From positions 248,001 through 312,000 of the forward strand of contig JADCGQ010000004.1 of the NCBI GenBank assembly GCA_020248945.1: a stretch of DNA of 64,000 nt, in the 5' to 3' direction. Below are positions 17,935-27,195 of this stretch, one piece after another (the stretch's first letter is position 1; every line of letters begins with the position of its first letter). Both the position numbers and the translations under genes were made by a program. Origin of the DNA: Rubrivivax sp. (GTDB lineage: Bacteria > Pseudomonadota > Gammaproteobacteria > Burkholderiales > Burkholderiaceae_C). The notes below the pieces were generated by a model. The model was not told where the DNA came from. It did no database searches and worked only from the letters and a program-made list of their open reading frames with translations.

Positions 17935-18855
17935 TTGATCGAACCGGCGGCGCTGGACCTCGGCCTCGTGGTGGCGGCGCACGGCCGCCACGTCATCGTC
18001 GAAACCCCCGAAGGCCGGCGCGTGCATTGCGTGCCGCGTGGCAAGAAGAGCGAGCTGGTGGTCGGCGACCGCGTGCGCTGGCAGGCCACCGGCGACGGCG
18101 GCGTCATCGAGCACGTCGAGCCGCGCCGCAACCTGCTGTTCCGGCAGGACGAGTGGCGCAGCAAGAGCTTCGCCGCCAACCTCGACCAACTGCTGGTGCT
18201 GGTGGCCGTGGAGCCGCCCTTCGGCGAGATGCAGCTCACGCGTTCGCTCATCGCGGCGGCGGCGGCGGGCATTCCCACGGTCATCGGCCTGAACAAGATC
18301 GACCTGCCCGGCGCCGCGGCCACGCGCGAGCGACTGGCGCCCTACCGCGCCATGGGCATCACGGTGATGGAGTTCGCGCTGAAGACCGACTTCGCCGGCG
18401 CGCAGGGCGTGCTAGCACCGTGGCTGGCCGGCCGCACGACACTGGTGCTGGGGCCCAGCGGCATGGGCAAGAGCACCCTGATCAATCGTTTCGTGCCCGA
18501 GGCGGCGGCGCAGGTGGGCGAGATCTCGCAGGCCCTGCAGACCGGCCGCCACACCACCACCACCACCACCTGGTACTGGCTCGACGGTGACGTGGGCGCC
18601 CCCGTGCGGGGCGCGCTGATCGACTCACCCGGCTTCCAGGAATTCGGCCTGCGCCAGGTGACGCCCACCGAACTGGCCGGCCTGATGCCCGACCTGGCGG
18701 CCCACCTGGGCCAGTGCCGCTTTGCCAACTGCAGCCACCGCCACGAGCCCGGCTGCGGCGTGCGCGCCGCCGCCGCGCGCGGCGACATCACGCCGACCCG
18801 CTGGCACTTGTACGAGGCGCTCCACGAGGAGCTGTCGGCCCCGCCTCGGTACTAG
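17935..18855 (+). CDS. rsgA: Ribosome small subunit-dependent GTPase RsgA
   Basis: A 306-residue circularly permuted GTPase acting in late 30S maturation. Order seen: N-terminal OB fold (residues 1-75), then G4 GLNKIDL, G1 LGPSGMGKSTLINR, switch I GRHTTTTTTW, G3 DSPGFQEFG, then the C-terminal zinc site CRFANCSHRHEPGC. The Thr-run in switch I (six Thr) is longer than the common HTTT. The reading frame has no early ATG; the TTG at 17935, 5 nt after the phhB stop and behind GAGCACC, is the best start and gives the full OB fold. It ends 8 nt from the convergent CbiB-family gene. Confidence 0.94.
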   Translation: MIEPAALDLGLVVAAHGRHVIVETPEGRRVHCVPRGKKSELVVGDRVRWQATGDGGVIEHVEPRRNLLFRQDEWRSKSFAANLDQLLVLVAVEPPFGEMQLTRSLIAAAAAGIPTVIGLNKIDLPGAAATRERLAPYRAMGITVMEFALKTDFAGAQGVLAPWLAGRTTLVLGPSGMGKSTLINRFVPEAAAQVGEISQALQTGRHTTTTTTWYWLDGDVGAPVRGALIDSPGFQEFGLRQVTPTELAGLMPDLAAHLGQCRFANCSHRHEPGCGVRAAAARGDITPTRWHLYEALHEELSAPPRY

Positions 18856-18863
18856 CCGCGGCT

Positions 18864-19853
18864 TCAGCCCAGCAGGTTGGCAAAGGTCAGCAGCAGCACC
18901 AGCACCATCCACAGCAGCACCGAGCGCCAGACCAGCCCGACCACGCTGTGCAGATGCGCCAGCTGCACCGGCTGGCCCTCGGTCGAACCCTGCGCGGCGG
19001 CGATGCCGGCCTCGCCGCCGGCGCTGAAGGTCTTGCCGCGGTCGGGCGTGACACCCGGCGCCGCAGCGCCGCCCAGCTGCACGCCCAGCGCGCCGGCCGC
19101 CGCCGCGAGGATCACGCCCTCGTTGGCGTGCTGCCACAGCGAGGCATGGCGCCGCCAGGCGGCCACGGCTTCCTCGAAGTTGCCGACGATGGCGAAGCCG
19201 GCCGCCGTGAGCCGCGCCGGCACGTGGTCGACCAGCGTGAACATGCGCCGCGACAAGGCCGCCAGGCCCTCGTTCGACGGCGCGTCGAGGCTGCGGCTGC
19301 GGTAGTTCCAGTAGCGGGCGGTGAACTCGGCCATGCGGTAGAGCACCGCGCCCAGCGGGCCCAGGCCCAGGGCCGACAGCAGCACGAACCAGAAGAACAC
19401 GCCGAAGACATGCCGGTGCGCCGCCAGCAGCGCATGCTCGATCACGTGGCGCAGCAGCTCGGTGCGCGGCAGCTCGCTGGCGTCGAGGTGGCGCCACTCG
19501 GCCAGCAGCTGGCGCGCGGTGGTTTCGTCGCCACGGTCGAGCGCATCGCGGATGTCGGTGAAGAAGTGGCTGAACTGCCGGAAGCCCAGCGTCAGGTACA
19601 GCACCAGCACGTCGAAGGCCAGCGCCAGCAGCAGGCTCTGCTGCCGCACCAGCAGGTACAGGCCGGCGGCCAGCAGCCCAGGCACGGCCACCGACACGCC
19701 CCAGACCACGGCCGCGTGGTGGCGCTCGCCGGCGTCGAAGTTGCGCCCCGTCCAGCGCACCCACCGCGCCATGGCCTGGTGCACCGCGTTGTCGCGGGGC
19801 AGCGGCTTGAGCTGCTCGATCAGCAGCGCGAACAGGACGGCGAAGAAGCTCAT
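18864..19853 (-). CDS. CobD/CbiB-family membrane protein
   Basis: A 329-residue membrane protein beginning MSFFAVLFALLIEQLKPLPRDN, with segments AVVWGVSVAVPGLLAAGLYLL, LLLALAFDVLVLYLTLGF, FGVFFWFVLLSALGLGPLG and a C-terminal LLWMVLVLLLTFANLLG. The central RMAEFTARYWNYRSRSLDAPSNEG and DHVPARLTAAGFAIVG resemble CobD/CbiB cobalamin biosynthesis proteins, but homologues of this type in Burkholderiales sit outside cobalamin loci, as here, where no other cob gene is present. The superfamily also includes AmpE. I would not assign it to B12 synthesis. The ATG at 19853 is chosen because the hydrophobic N-terminus starts there. Confidence 0.75.
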   Translation of the reverse strand: MSFFAVLFALLIEQLKPLPRDNAVHQAMARWVRWTGRNFDAGERHHAAVVWGVSVAVPGLLAAGLYLLVRQQSLLLALAFDVLVLYLTLGFRQFSHFFTDIRDALDRGDETTARQLLAEWRHLDASELPRTELLRHVIEHALLAAHRHVFGVFFWFVLLSALGLGPLGAVLYRMAEFTARYWNYRSRSLDAPSNEGLAALSRRMFTLVDHVPARLTAAGFAIVGNFEEAVAAWRRHASLWQHANEGVILAAAAGALGVQLGGAAAPGVTPDRGKTFSAGGEAGIAAAQGSTEGQPVQLAHLHSVVGLVWRSVLLWMVLVLLLTFANLLG

Positions 19854-19945
19854 CTGGGCCGAGATGATAGAAGCCGCGGCGTCCTGCCCGGCCCGCAAGC
19901 CCCGGCGCCGGCCCAAGGCCGCCGTGGGCCGTGGCCTCTGGCGCG

Positions 19946-22090
19946 CTAGCCCGCCGGTGCAGGCTGCAGCCGCACCGTCACCGTGGTGCCTTGCTGGGGC
20001 GTGCTCACCAGGCGCACCTGCCCGCCCATCAGCTCGACGAAGCGGCGGCTGACGAACAGCCCCATGCCGGAGCCTTCGATGCCCGACTTCTCGGCGCCGA
20101 CGCGGTTGAAGGGCTGGAACAGCTCGGCCTGCTGCGCCTCGCTCATGCCCACGCCGGTGTCGGTGACGCTGAGCTCGACGCCGCCATCGACGCGCTCGAT
20201 GCGGCACTCGACCCGCCCGCCCGGCACGTTGTACTTGACGGCGTTGGAGACCAGGTTGATCAGCACCTCGCGCAGGCGCAGCCGGTCTCCGAGCACCATG
20301 CAGGGTTCGCCCTCGCAGGCGCCCGCGTCCAGTGCGACGCCCAGGCGCTCGGCCTGGCCCTGGACCATGGGCAGGGCCTCGGCCAGCGAGCGGCGCAGGT
20401 CCAGCGGCAGCAGCCGCACCTCGACATGCCCGGACTCGATGCGCGACACGTCGAGCACCTCGTTCACCAGTTCCAGCAGGTGGCGGGCGGCGCTTTCGAT
20501 CAGCGTCACCCGGTGCGGCTTCATCACCAGGTCACCCGCCTCGGCCTCCAGCCGCATGAGCTGCGCGAACCCGAGCACGGCGTTGAGCGGCGTGCGCAGT
20601 TCGTGGCTCATGCGCGAGAGGAACGCACTCTTGGCCAGGTTGGCCGTTTCCGCGGCCTCCTTGGCGGCCAGCAGGCGCAGGGCCTCGTGTTCGGGGCTGC
20701 TGTCCCAGGCGCAGCCGATCACGCGCAGCACCTTGCCATGGGGGTCGGCGTGGGCACGGCCGGTGACGTGCAGCCAGCGCTCCACGCCGCCGTGGTCGGG
20801 GCGCCGCAACTCCACGTTGAGCGGGTCCAGGCAGGTCAGCGCCAGATGCAGCGCGGCCTCGAGGTGGGCGGCCTCGTCCGGCATCAGGTGCGGCGCCAGG
20901 GCCTGCACGAGCGTGACGTTCGATGCACCCGGCGGGCCGAGCATCTCGCACAGGCGGGGGTCGAAATCCAGCGTGCCTTCGACGAGGTTCCAGTCCCAGA
21001 CACCGATGCCGCCGGCCTCGTTGGCGATGGCCAGTCGCTCGGTGAGCTCGCCCAGCTGCCGGCGCACCTGGTGCTGGCTGGTGATGTCCTGGAAGGCCCC
21101 GAGCACGCGCACGACGCGCTGCTCGGACAGCTCCGCCGAGCCCACGGCCAGCACGCGCAGCGGGCGCCCCGTCGCGCTGACCATGTCGAGCTCGATCTCG
21201 AAGGGCTGGCCGAGTTTGGCCCGCGCCACGGCGCCGGCGAGCAACTTGCGGTCGTAGGGGGCGCAGCGCGCCAGCGTGGCTTCGAGCGTGGCGGTGTTGT
21301 CGGCCGGCAGCTCGAGCATCTGACGCAGCTGCGTCGACCAGCGCAGCACGTACGGCCGCAGCGTCAGCTCCCAGCCGCCCACGCGCGCCAGCCGGGCGGA
21401 CTCGGCCAGGAAGGCCTCGCTGCGCCGCAGCGCCACCTCCGAAGCCGCGAGGGCCTGCAGATCCTGCAGGTGCTCGGTGCGGTCGATCACGGCACAGAGG
21501 TACTGGCCCAGTTCGTCTTCCGGGCTCTCCTCGGCAGCCGCGGGCAGGCGCGAGATGAACAAGTCCCCCGTGAAGCGTCGGCCGCCGTCACCGAAGAAGC
21601 CCACGCCCTCGAGCGCGCTCGAGCTGCGGGCCTGCGCTTCGTGGAAGGCCGGGCGCACCCGGTCCTGGTAGTCCGCGCTGTCGACCAGGCGATGCAGGAA
21701 GGTGGCGCTGGCGGTTCGCTGGGGCAGGTTCAGCAGGCTCGAGGCAAGTCCATTGCACTCCAGCAGCCGGCCGTTGAAGGTGACGATCACGCAGGCCACC
21801 GGCATGCCGGCAAACAGCGCCGCGAAGCGCTGGACCATGGCCTCGGTGCGCAACTGGCTGGCCTGCAGTTCGTCGGCCTGCGCGTGCAACTCGGCCTGGT
21901 AGATGCGCAGGTCCTCGGTCAGCTCCGACAGCCGGGCATCGTGCCGCCTCGCTGCGGCCTCCACGTGCGAGAGATCGCCACGCGCGATGGCGGCGAGCAG
22001 TTGCTCGTCAAGCAACTGCCCCACGCCTTCGGCCTGCAGCAGCAGCCGGTCACGGGCTTGGACCCGCTGCTTGAGGACTTTCGAGCTCAT
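19946..22090 (-). CDS. PAS-domain sensor histidine kinase
   Basis: A 714-residue soluble kinase; no membrane segment is visible. Order: an N-terminal coiled coil (about residues 1-95), a PAS domain starting MPVACVIVTFNGRLLECNG, a second around WELTLRPYVLRWSTQLRQML and a third around IGVWDWNLVEGTLDFDPRLCEMLG, then the HisKA dimerisation domain with the phospho-His in SHELRTPLNAVLGFAQ and an HATPase domain with N-box LINLVSNAVKYN, G1 VTDTGVGM and G2 GSGMGLF. No receiver domain is attached or adjacent. The ATG overlaps the stop of the CheB-CheR fusion gene by 4 nt, so the two proteins are made together and probably work in one signalling unit. Confidence 0.92.
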   Translation of the reverse strand: MSSKVLKQRVQARDRLLLQAEGVGQLLDEQLLAAIARGDLSHVEAAARRHDARLSELTEDLRIYQAELHAQADELQASQLRTEAMVQRFAALFAGMPVACVIVTFNGRLLECNGLASSLLNLPQRTASATFLHRLVDSADYQDRVRPAFHEAQARSSSALEGVGFFGDGGRRFTGDLFISRLPAAAEESPEDELGQYLCAVIDRTEHLQDLQALAASEVALRRSEAFLAESARLARVGGWELTLRPYVLRWSTQLRQMLELPADNTATLEATLARCAPYDRKLLAGAVARAKLGQPFEIELDMVSATGRPLRVLAVGSAELSEQRVVRVLGAFQDITSQHQVRRQLGELTERLAIANEAGGIGVWDWNLVEGTLDFDPRLCEMLGPPGASNVTLVQALAPHLMPDEAAHLEAALHLALTCLDPLNVELRRPDHGGVERWLHVTGRAHADPHGKVLRVIGCAWDSSPEHEALRLLAAKEAAETANLAKSAFLSRMSHELRTPLNAVLGFAQLMRLEAEAGDLVMKPHRVTLIESAARHLLELVNEVLDVSRIESGHVEVRLLPLDLRRSLAEALPMVQGQAERLGVALDAGACEGEPCMVLGDRLRLREVLINLVSNAVKYNVPGGRVECRIERVDGGVELSVTDTGVGMSEAQQAELFQPFNRVGAEKSGIEGSGMGLFVSRRFVELMGGQVRLVSTPQQGTTVTVRLQPAPAG

Positions 22091-25062
22091 CCGGCGCCGC
22101 CGCCGGACGGCTCTTGGGTGCCCGCGGCGGACTGCGCCCAGGCCGTGATGTCGATGTGGCTCACCACCGCGCCACCCGCCGGGTGCACCACCGGCGCGGC
22201 GTGCATCAGGAACCACAGCCGGCGACCGCCGCTGTCGCAGGGGTACTGCAGCGTGAAATGGGGCTGGCGGCCGGCCAGCACGGCGCTGACACCGTCGTGG
22301 GCGAGGCGGGCATCGGGGTCGTCCAGCGCAGCGCTGGCGCATACGCGCAGGTAGTTGCTGCCGGGCCCGCTGTGGCGCAGCTCGGCGTCGCCGTTGTCGA
22401 TCGCGAAGCGCCGCCACGCCTGGTTGACCATGATGATGGTGCCCTGCGAATCAAGCACGGCCAGATGCTCGGCCAGCGAGTCGATCACCGACTGCAGGCG
22501 CTGGCTGTCCTTCAGCGAGGTGACGTTGACGAAGCTCATCACCGCCTTCGTGCTGCCCGGCGCACGGGCGGCGTAGGGCTGCATGCGGGTCAGCCACCAC
22601 TGGCCGTCGCGGCTGCGCACCTCGCGCTCGGTCACGACGCGGTCCTGCAAGGTGCGGCGCAGGTCGCTGAAGAGCTCCGGGTAGTCCAGCGTGTTCGCGA
22701 AGTCCTCGAGCGAGCGGCCGCGATCGCCTTCGCGCACCTTGACAAGCTGCATCAACTCGGGCGTGAAGCGCAAAAGGCGCAGCTGCTCGTCGACGAAGAG
22801 CGTGGGCGTCGCGGTGGCCTTGGCCACGTTCTCCAGGTCGGCGTTGACCGAGTTGAGCACGTCCACCTTCTCCTGGTACTCGGAGTTCACGGTGTACAGC
22901 TCTTCGTTCACCGACTGCAGCTCTTCGTTGGTGCTCTGCAGCTCTTCGTTGCTGGCCATCAGCTCCTCGTTGCTGGCCTGCAGCTCCTCGTTTGCGGTCT
23001 CCAGCTCCTCGATGGTGGCCTGCAGGCTTTCGTGCGTGAGGTCGAGTTCGCGCTCCAGCACCTCGACGCGCCGGCGCTGCTCTTCGTCGAGCTCAGCGGT
23101 GTGCGAAGGGCCCGGGCTGGGCAGGTCGAGCGGCTCGAAGCTGAGCAGCGTGCAGGGCGCGCCCCCGGTGTCGCCGATCGGGCTCTTGTCGGGCAAGCGG
23201 CGGGCCACCAGGCGCACGCGGCGCGCGGCGTCGCCCTCGCCCAGCATCACCGGCGCGGCGCTTTCCGGCCGGCCGTCGGCCGACACGGCCTGCAGCAGCA
23301 GCCCTGCCGCCCAGGACAGCTCGCGCGGCAGCAGCTTCAGCACATCGAGCGACATCTGCCCTTCGCCAATCTGCAGCAGATCGCGGGCCGCGCCGTACAC
23401 GTGCAGCAACTCGCGCGAGGGGCCCACCAGCAGCGACGGCGGCATGTAGGCGTGCTGCAGCAGCTTCTCGCCCTGCGACACCCAGCCGGGGGCGGCGGGC
23501 AGCGCCAGCTCGGTGGAGCGCCGCCGCAGCAAACGGCGCTGCGACGATGTTTCGTGGCGCGAGTTGCTGTCCAGGTGCTGGGCCGTGCGCTCGTGCCGCA
23601 GCAGCCGAAAGGTCTTGCCGCGGCCCGGCAGCGTGGCGAAGTCGCGGTGCAGCACGCCGAGCGATTCGCTCGGGCCCAGCAGCAGATGCCCGCCCGGCGC
23701 CAGCGCGTACTGCAGACGGCGCATCGCCCGCTCCTGCGCACCCGGCTGGAAGTAGATCAGCGCGTTGCGGCACGAGGCGAGGTCGACACGCGTGAACGGC
23801 GGATCGGCCACGATGTTGTGGCGGGCGAAGATCACCATCTGGCGGATCTCGGGGCGCACCGCCCAGCCGCCGTCGCGCTCGACGAACCAGCGCTCGAGCC
23901 GCTGGCCCGAGACCTCGGCCGCGATGGTGTCGGGGTACAGAGCGGCGGCGGCGGTGTCGAGGTAGTGCTGCTCGACATCGGTGGCGAAGATCTTCACCGG
24001 GCGCAGCCGGCCCTGGCGCTGGAAGGCCTCGGCAAACAGGATGGCGATCGAGTACGCCTCCTCGCCGGTGGCGCAGCAGGCCACCCAGACGCGGATCGAG
24101 TCGGCCGCGCTGTCGCGCTGCACCAGCGGGTTGATCACCTGCTCGGCCAGCTGCTCGAAGACCTCGGCGTCGCGGAAGAAGCGGGTCACCGGGATCAGCA
24201 GTTCCCGGCGCAGCACCGCCTGCTCGTCGGGCGACGAAGCCAGCAGATCGCGGTAGGCCTGCAGCGAGGTCGCGCGCTGCACCTGCATGCGCCGCTCGAT
24301 GCGCCGCAGCACCGTGGTGGGCTTGTAGTCGGCGAAGTCGATGCCGCTGTGCAGCAGCATCAGCTCCAGGATGCCCTCCAGGGGCTCGGCCACGCTCGGC
24401 GGCGTCGCGCCGCCCGGCGGCCGCAGCGACACATGTCGCGGCGCACGCAGGTGCACGCTCAGCCGCTGCGCGAGTTCGGTCGTCGGCGCCACGACGTCGG
24501 CCAGACCCGTGCCGACGGCGCTGCGCGGCATGCCGTCGAACTTGGCGTCGGCCGGCTCCTGCACGAAGACAAAGCCACCGGCGGCGTTGACGGCCGGAAT
24601 GCCGCGCGAGCCATCGCTGCCGGTGCCCGAGAGCACGACGGCGATGCCGCGGTCGGCACACTGCTCGGCCATGCTGGCGAAGAACACGTCGATCGGCAGC
24701 GACAGGCCGTGATCGGGCTTCGGGCTCAGCAGCAGGCGTTCGCCCGCGATGCGCATGTTCTTGGCCGGTGGAATGAGGAACACCGCGTTCGGGGCCAACT
24801 GCATGTCGTGCCCGGCCACGCAGACCGGCATCGCGGTGTAGCGCGACAGCAGGTTGTCCATCATCGACTTGTGATCGGGCGACAAGTGCTGGATCACGAC
24901 GAAGGCGGCCCCGGTGTCGCCCGGCAAGGCGGCGAACAGCCGCTCCAGCGCCTCCAGCCCACCGGCAGAGGCGCCGATGGCCACGACAAAGCCATGGAAG
25001 GCGGATGGCGGCAGGGCGAGGCCGTCGTCATCGAGGACCGGCAGCGGAGCAGGATCGCTCAT
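22087..25062 (-). CDS. CheB-CheR-PAS fusion (methylesterase/methyltransferase sensor)
   Basis: A 991-residue cytosolic fusion. CheB-type methylesterase at about residues 25-215: Ser in VAIGASAGGLEAL, His in VIQHLSPDH and Asp in LSGTGSDGSRG, without the usual receiver domain. CheR-type methyltransferase at about 230-480: IPVTRFFRD, the SAM loop VWVACCATGEEAYS, FATDVEQHYL and LASCRNALIYF. Then a heptad coiled coil (NEEL repeats) and two PAS-like regions (ATPTLFVDEQLRL and LAVLDSQGTIIMV). Such fusions act in non-canonical chemosensory and stress pathways; the substrate is unknown. The ATG at 25062 is used; an in-frame GTG at 25125 would add 21 residues. The downstream kinase overlaps by 4 nt. 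Confidence 0.9.
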   Translation of the reverse strand: MSDPAPLPVLDDDGLALPPSAFHGFVVAIGASAGGLEALERLFAALPGDTGAAFVVIQHLSPDHKSMMDNLLSRYTAMPVCVAGHDMQLAPNAVFLIPPAKNMRIAGERLLLSPKPDHGLSLPIDVFFASMAEQCADRGIAVVLSGTGSDGSRGIPAVNAAGGFVFVQEPADAKFDGMPRSAVGTGLADVVAPTTELAQRLSVHLRAPRHVSLRPPGGATPPSVAEPLEGILELMLLHSGIDFADYKPTTVLRRIERRMQVQRATSLQAYRDLLASSPDEQAVLRRELLIPVTRFFRDAEVFEQLAEQVINPLVQRDSAADSIRVWVACCATGEEAYSIAILFAEAFQRQGRLRPVKIFATDVEQHYLDTAAAALYPDTIAAEVSGQRLERWFVERDGGWAVRPEIRQMVIFARHNIVADPPFTRVDLASCRNALIYFQPGAQERAMRRLQYALAPGGHLLLGPSESLGVLHRDFATLPGRGKTFRLLRHERTAQHLDSNSRHETSSQRRLLRRRSTELALPAAPGWVSQGEKLLQHAYMPPSLLVGPSRELLHVYGAARDLLQIGEGQMSLDVLKLLPRELSWAAGLLLQAVSADGRPESAAPVMLGEGDAARRVRLVARRLPDKSPIGDTGGAPCTLLSFEPLDLPSPGPSHTAELDEEQRRRVEVLERELDLTHESLQATIEELETANEELQASNEELMASNEELQSTNEELQSVNEELYTVNSEYQEKVDVLNSVNADLENVAKATATPTLFVDEQLRLLRFTPELMQLVKVREGDRGRSLEDFANTLDYPELFSDLRRTLQDRVVTEREVRSRDGQWWLTRMQPYAARAPGSTKAVMSFVNVTSLKDSQRLQSVIDSLAEHLAVLDSQGTIIMVNQAWRRFAIDNGDAELRHSGPGSNYLRVCASAALDDPDARLAHDGVSAVLAGRQPHFTLQYPCDSGGRRLWFLMHAAPVVHPAGGAVVSHIDITAWAQSAAGTQEPSGGGAG
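22897..23022 (-). repeat. Six 21-nt units encoding NEEL heptads in the CheB-CheR fusion
   Basis: On the + strand the unit CAGCTC(T/C)TCG(T/A)T recurs at 22897, 22918, 22939, 22960, 22981 and 23002, an exact 21-nt spacing. It encodes successive seven-residue turns ending in NEEL (ETANEEL, QASNEEL, MASNEEL, QSTNEEL, QSVNEEL). The result is a long continuous signalling coiled coil between the methyltransferase and the PAS domains. Length changes by recombination between units would keep heptad phase. Confidence 0.85.
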
Positions 25063-25258
25063 CACCTCGGAAGACGGCTTCTCGGGTGGCGCAGGCGTCG
25101 AAGGCGAATCGCAGGGGGTTGGCACTTCAAACTGCGGAGTTTCGATTCAGGCGGACGCCGACTCGAATGGAGGCCAGGTGACCTCGCAGCGAGTATGCCA
25201 CGGCGGCCGACTTTGCCAAGGAGTCACTCGTGAGATCGCGACGCTCGCTCACGCTGGA

Positions 25259-25957
25259 TCAGCGGGCCAGAAACCGGTACAGGTTGCGCAGCATGGCCGC
25301 CGTGGCGCCCCAGATGAAGTACTCGCGGGACGCGCCATCAGGGCCGGGCGCTTGCCACGGCATCGACAGGAACTGACGCTCGCCGCCTTCGAACTCGAAT
25401 CGATGGCGGTGGTGATGGGCCGGGTTCATCAGCCAGGCCAGCGGCACCTCGAAGGCCTCGGCGACCTCGAACGGATCGAGCGCCAGCTCGAATCGCGGCT
25501 CGACCAGGGCGACCACCGGCGTGACGACGAAGTGCGTCACGGTGGTGTAGGCCGGCAAGGTGCCGATCACCTCGACGTGGGCAGGTGCCAGACCCACTTC
25601 TTCATGGGCCTCGCGCAGCGCGGTGCTCACGGGGCCGTCGTCCCCGGGCTCGCTGCGGCCGCCGGGAAAACTGATCTGCCCGGCGTGGTCGCGCAGATGA
25701 TCGGTGCGGCGGGTCAGCAGCACCGCGAGGCCCTGCTCGCGCTGCACGAGCGGAACCAGCACCGCAGCAGCCGCGGCGCTGCGGCCCTCGAAAGGTTTGC
25801 CGTCACCCGGGTGCTCGGGCTCGAAGGGTTCGCCGGCGGCGAAGCGCGCCCGCAGCAGCGGCAAGGCCAGCTGGGCCATCGGAACGGGCGGCAGATGTGA
25901 ATCGACCCCCGCCACTGGCACGCGGCGGGGGTCGAGGATGCGCGGCGGCGCTGCCAA
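25259..25957 (-). CDS. Nudix hydrolase, CoA pyrophosphatase type
   Basis: A 232-residue Nudix enzyme. It shows the CoA-specific signature LLTRRTDHLRDHAGQISFPGG, followed by the Nudix box G-x5-ish-ALREAHEEVGL that binds divalent metal. This pairing marks the NudL/UPF0035 group, which cleaves coenzyme A or its derivatives to 3'-phospho-ADP and phosphopantetheine. The start is uncertain: a TTG at 25957 gives LAAPPRILDPRRVPVAGVDSH, matching the usual start of the conserved region and clearing the rplS stop by 25 nt; the first ATG is 27 codons further in. It is the last gene behind rpsP-rimM-trmD-rplS. Confidence 0.88.
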   Translation of the reverse strand: MAAPPRILDPRRVPVAGVDSHLPPVPMAQLALPLLRARFAAGEPFEPEHPGDGKPFEGRSAAAAAVLVPLVQREQGLAVLLTRRTDHLRDHAGQISFPGGRSEPGDDGPVSTALREAHEEVGLAPAHVEVIGTLPAYTTVTHFVVTPVVALVEPRFELALDPFEVAEAFEVPLAWLMNPAHHHRHRFEFEGGERQFLSMPWQAPGPDGASREYFIWGATAAMLRNLYRFLAR

Positions 25958-25982
25958 GGCGGCGCCTGCAGTCAGCCCGCCA

Positions 25983-26336
25983 TCAAGCGAGCTTTTCCTT
26001 GATGCGCGCGCTCTTGCCGCTGCGCTGGCGCAGGTAGTACAGCTTGGCGCGGCGCACGGCACCGCGGCGTTTGATCTCGATGCTGGCGATCAGCGGGCTG
26101 TAGGTCTGGAACGTGCGCTCCACGCCTTCGCCGTTGGACACCTTGCGCACGATGAAGCTGCTGTTGAGGCTGCGGTTGCGCTTGGCAATGACGACACCTT
26201 CGTAGGCCTGGACGCGCTTGCGCGTGCCTTCGACCACGTTGACGTTGACGATGACGGTGTCGCCGGGGGCGAAGGCCGGGATCGTGCGGTTCAGGCGCGC
26301 GATCTCTTCCTGCTCGAGGGTGGCAATGAGGTCCAC
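25983..26336 (-). CDS. rplS: 50S ribosomal protein L19
   Basis: A 117-residue ribosomal protein located at the 30S-50S interface. It begins at a GTG codon ([20 protein letters not shown]) preceded by CGGAGAACCC, and continues [16 protein letters not shown] and [21 protein letters not shown], the classical L19 pattern, ending [17 protein letters not shown]. It is the last ribosomal gene of the rpsP operon, 78 nt behind trmD; that gap contains a TCGATATCGA-like AT patch and could carry an internal promoter, not demonstrated. Confidence 0.97.
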   Translation of the reverse strand: MDLIATLEQEEIARLNRTIPAFAPGDTVIVNVNVVEGTRKRVQAYEGVVIAKRNRSLNSSFIVRKVSNGEGVERTFQTYSPLIASIEIKRRGAVRRAKLYYLRQRSGKSARIKEKLA

Positions 26337-26414
26337 AGGGTTCTCCGAAAACGATCTTGCTCTGGGCCTTGTTGGGGGATATCGATGCCCGGCAGAGGAT
26401 CGCAAAGCCTTTGA

Positions 26415-27170
26415 TTATGGCACGGTCGGCTGCGCCGCCAGGAAGCGTTCGTCGGCCTTGCTCAGGCGGCCGGCGGCGAGCGCCGCCGCGACCAGTTCGG
26501 GCCGGCGCCGCAGCGTCAGCGCCAGGGCCTGTTCGCGGCGCCAGCGTGCGATGTCGGCGTGGTGCCCCGACATCAGCACGTCGGGCACGGCCTGCTCCAC
26601 GCCATCGATGCTCAGGCGCTCGGGCCGACTGTAGTGCGGGCCTTCGAGCAGGCCGTCGGAGAAGCTGTCGCACTGGTGCGAAGGCTCGGTCAGCACGCCG
26701 GGCTGCAGCCGCGCCACGGCGTCGAGCAGCGCCAGCGCCGGCAACTCGCCGCCGGAGAGCACGAAGTCGCCGAGGCTGATCTCCAGCGTCACGCGGGCGT
26801 CGATCAGCCGCTGGTCGATGCCCTCGTAGCGGCCGCACAGCAGAACGGCACCCGGGCCAGCGGCAAGCTGCTGCACGAGCGCCTGGTCGAGCCGACGCCC
26901 GGTGGGCGTGAAGTGGATCACCGCATGCGGCCCCGGTCCGCGTGCCGCCGCGATGGCGTCCAGCGTGCGGAGCAAGGGCTCGACCAGCATCACCATGCCA
27001 GCACCGCCGCCATAGGGGCGGTCGTCGACGCGGCGGTAGGCATCGTCGGTGTGGTCGCGCGGCGACCAGGTCTGCACCTGCACGGCGCCTTCGAAGGCAC
27101 GGCGGGTGATGCCGTGCACCAGATGGGGCGCGATCAGTTCGGGAAACAGCGTGACGATGTCGAAGCGCAT
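26415..27170 (-). CDS. trmD: tRNA (guanine-N1)-methyltransferase
   Basis: A 251-residue SPOUT methyltransferase that makes m1G37 in tRNAs and prevents +1 frameshifting. It begins [28 protein letters not shown] follows, and the trefoil-knot SAM site reads [15 protein letters not shown] then [16 protein letters not shown]. The C-terminal tRNA-binding part has [20 protein letters not shown]. The ATG at 27170 gives the standard start; the frame is open upstream within rimM. It lies 25 nt behind rimM in the rpsP operon. Confidence 0.97.
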   Translation of the reverse strand: MRFDIVTLFPELIAPHLVHGITRRAFEGAVQVQTWSPRDHTDDAYRRVDDRPYGGGAGMVMLVEPLLRTLDAIAAARGPGPHAVIHFTPTGRRLDQALVQQLAAGPGAVLLCGRYEGIDQRLIDARVTLEISLGDFVLSGGELPALALLDAVARLQPGVLTEPSHQCDSFSDGLLEGPHYSRPERLSIDGVEQAVPDVLMSGHHADIARWRREQALALTLRRRPELVAAALAAGRLSKADERFLAAQPTVP

Positions 27171-27195
27171 GGGCCGCGCGCGGGCGTCGAGCGCG

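Noticed and set aside
18864..19853. Cobalamin biosynthesis assignment (cbiB/cobD)
   Set aside because: Only family-level similarity is visible and no other cobalamin gene is present; kept as CobD/CbiB-family membrane protein.
22897..23022. CRISPR-like regular repeats
   Set aside because: Repeats are 21-nt units without spacers and encode NEEL heptads inside a coding sequence.
25126..25258. Possible small gene between the CheB-CheR fusion and the Nudix gene
   Set aside because: No start with a ribosome site and no frame with recognisable content; treated as an upstream region.
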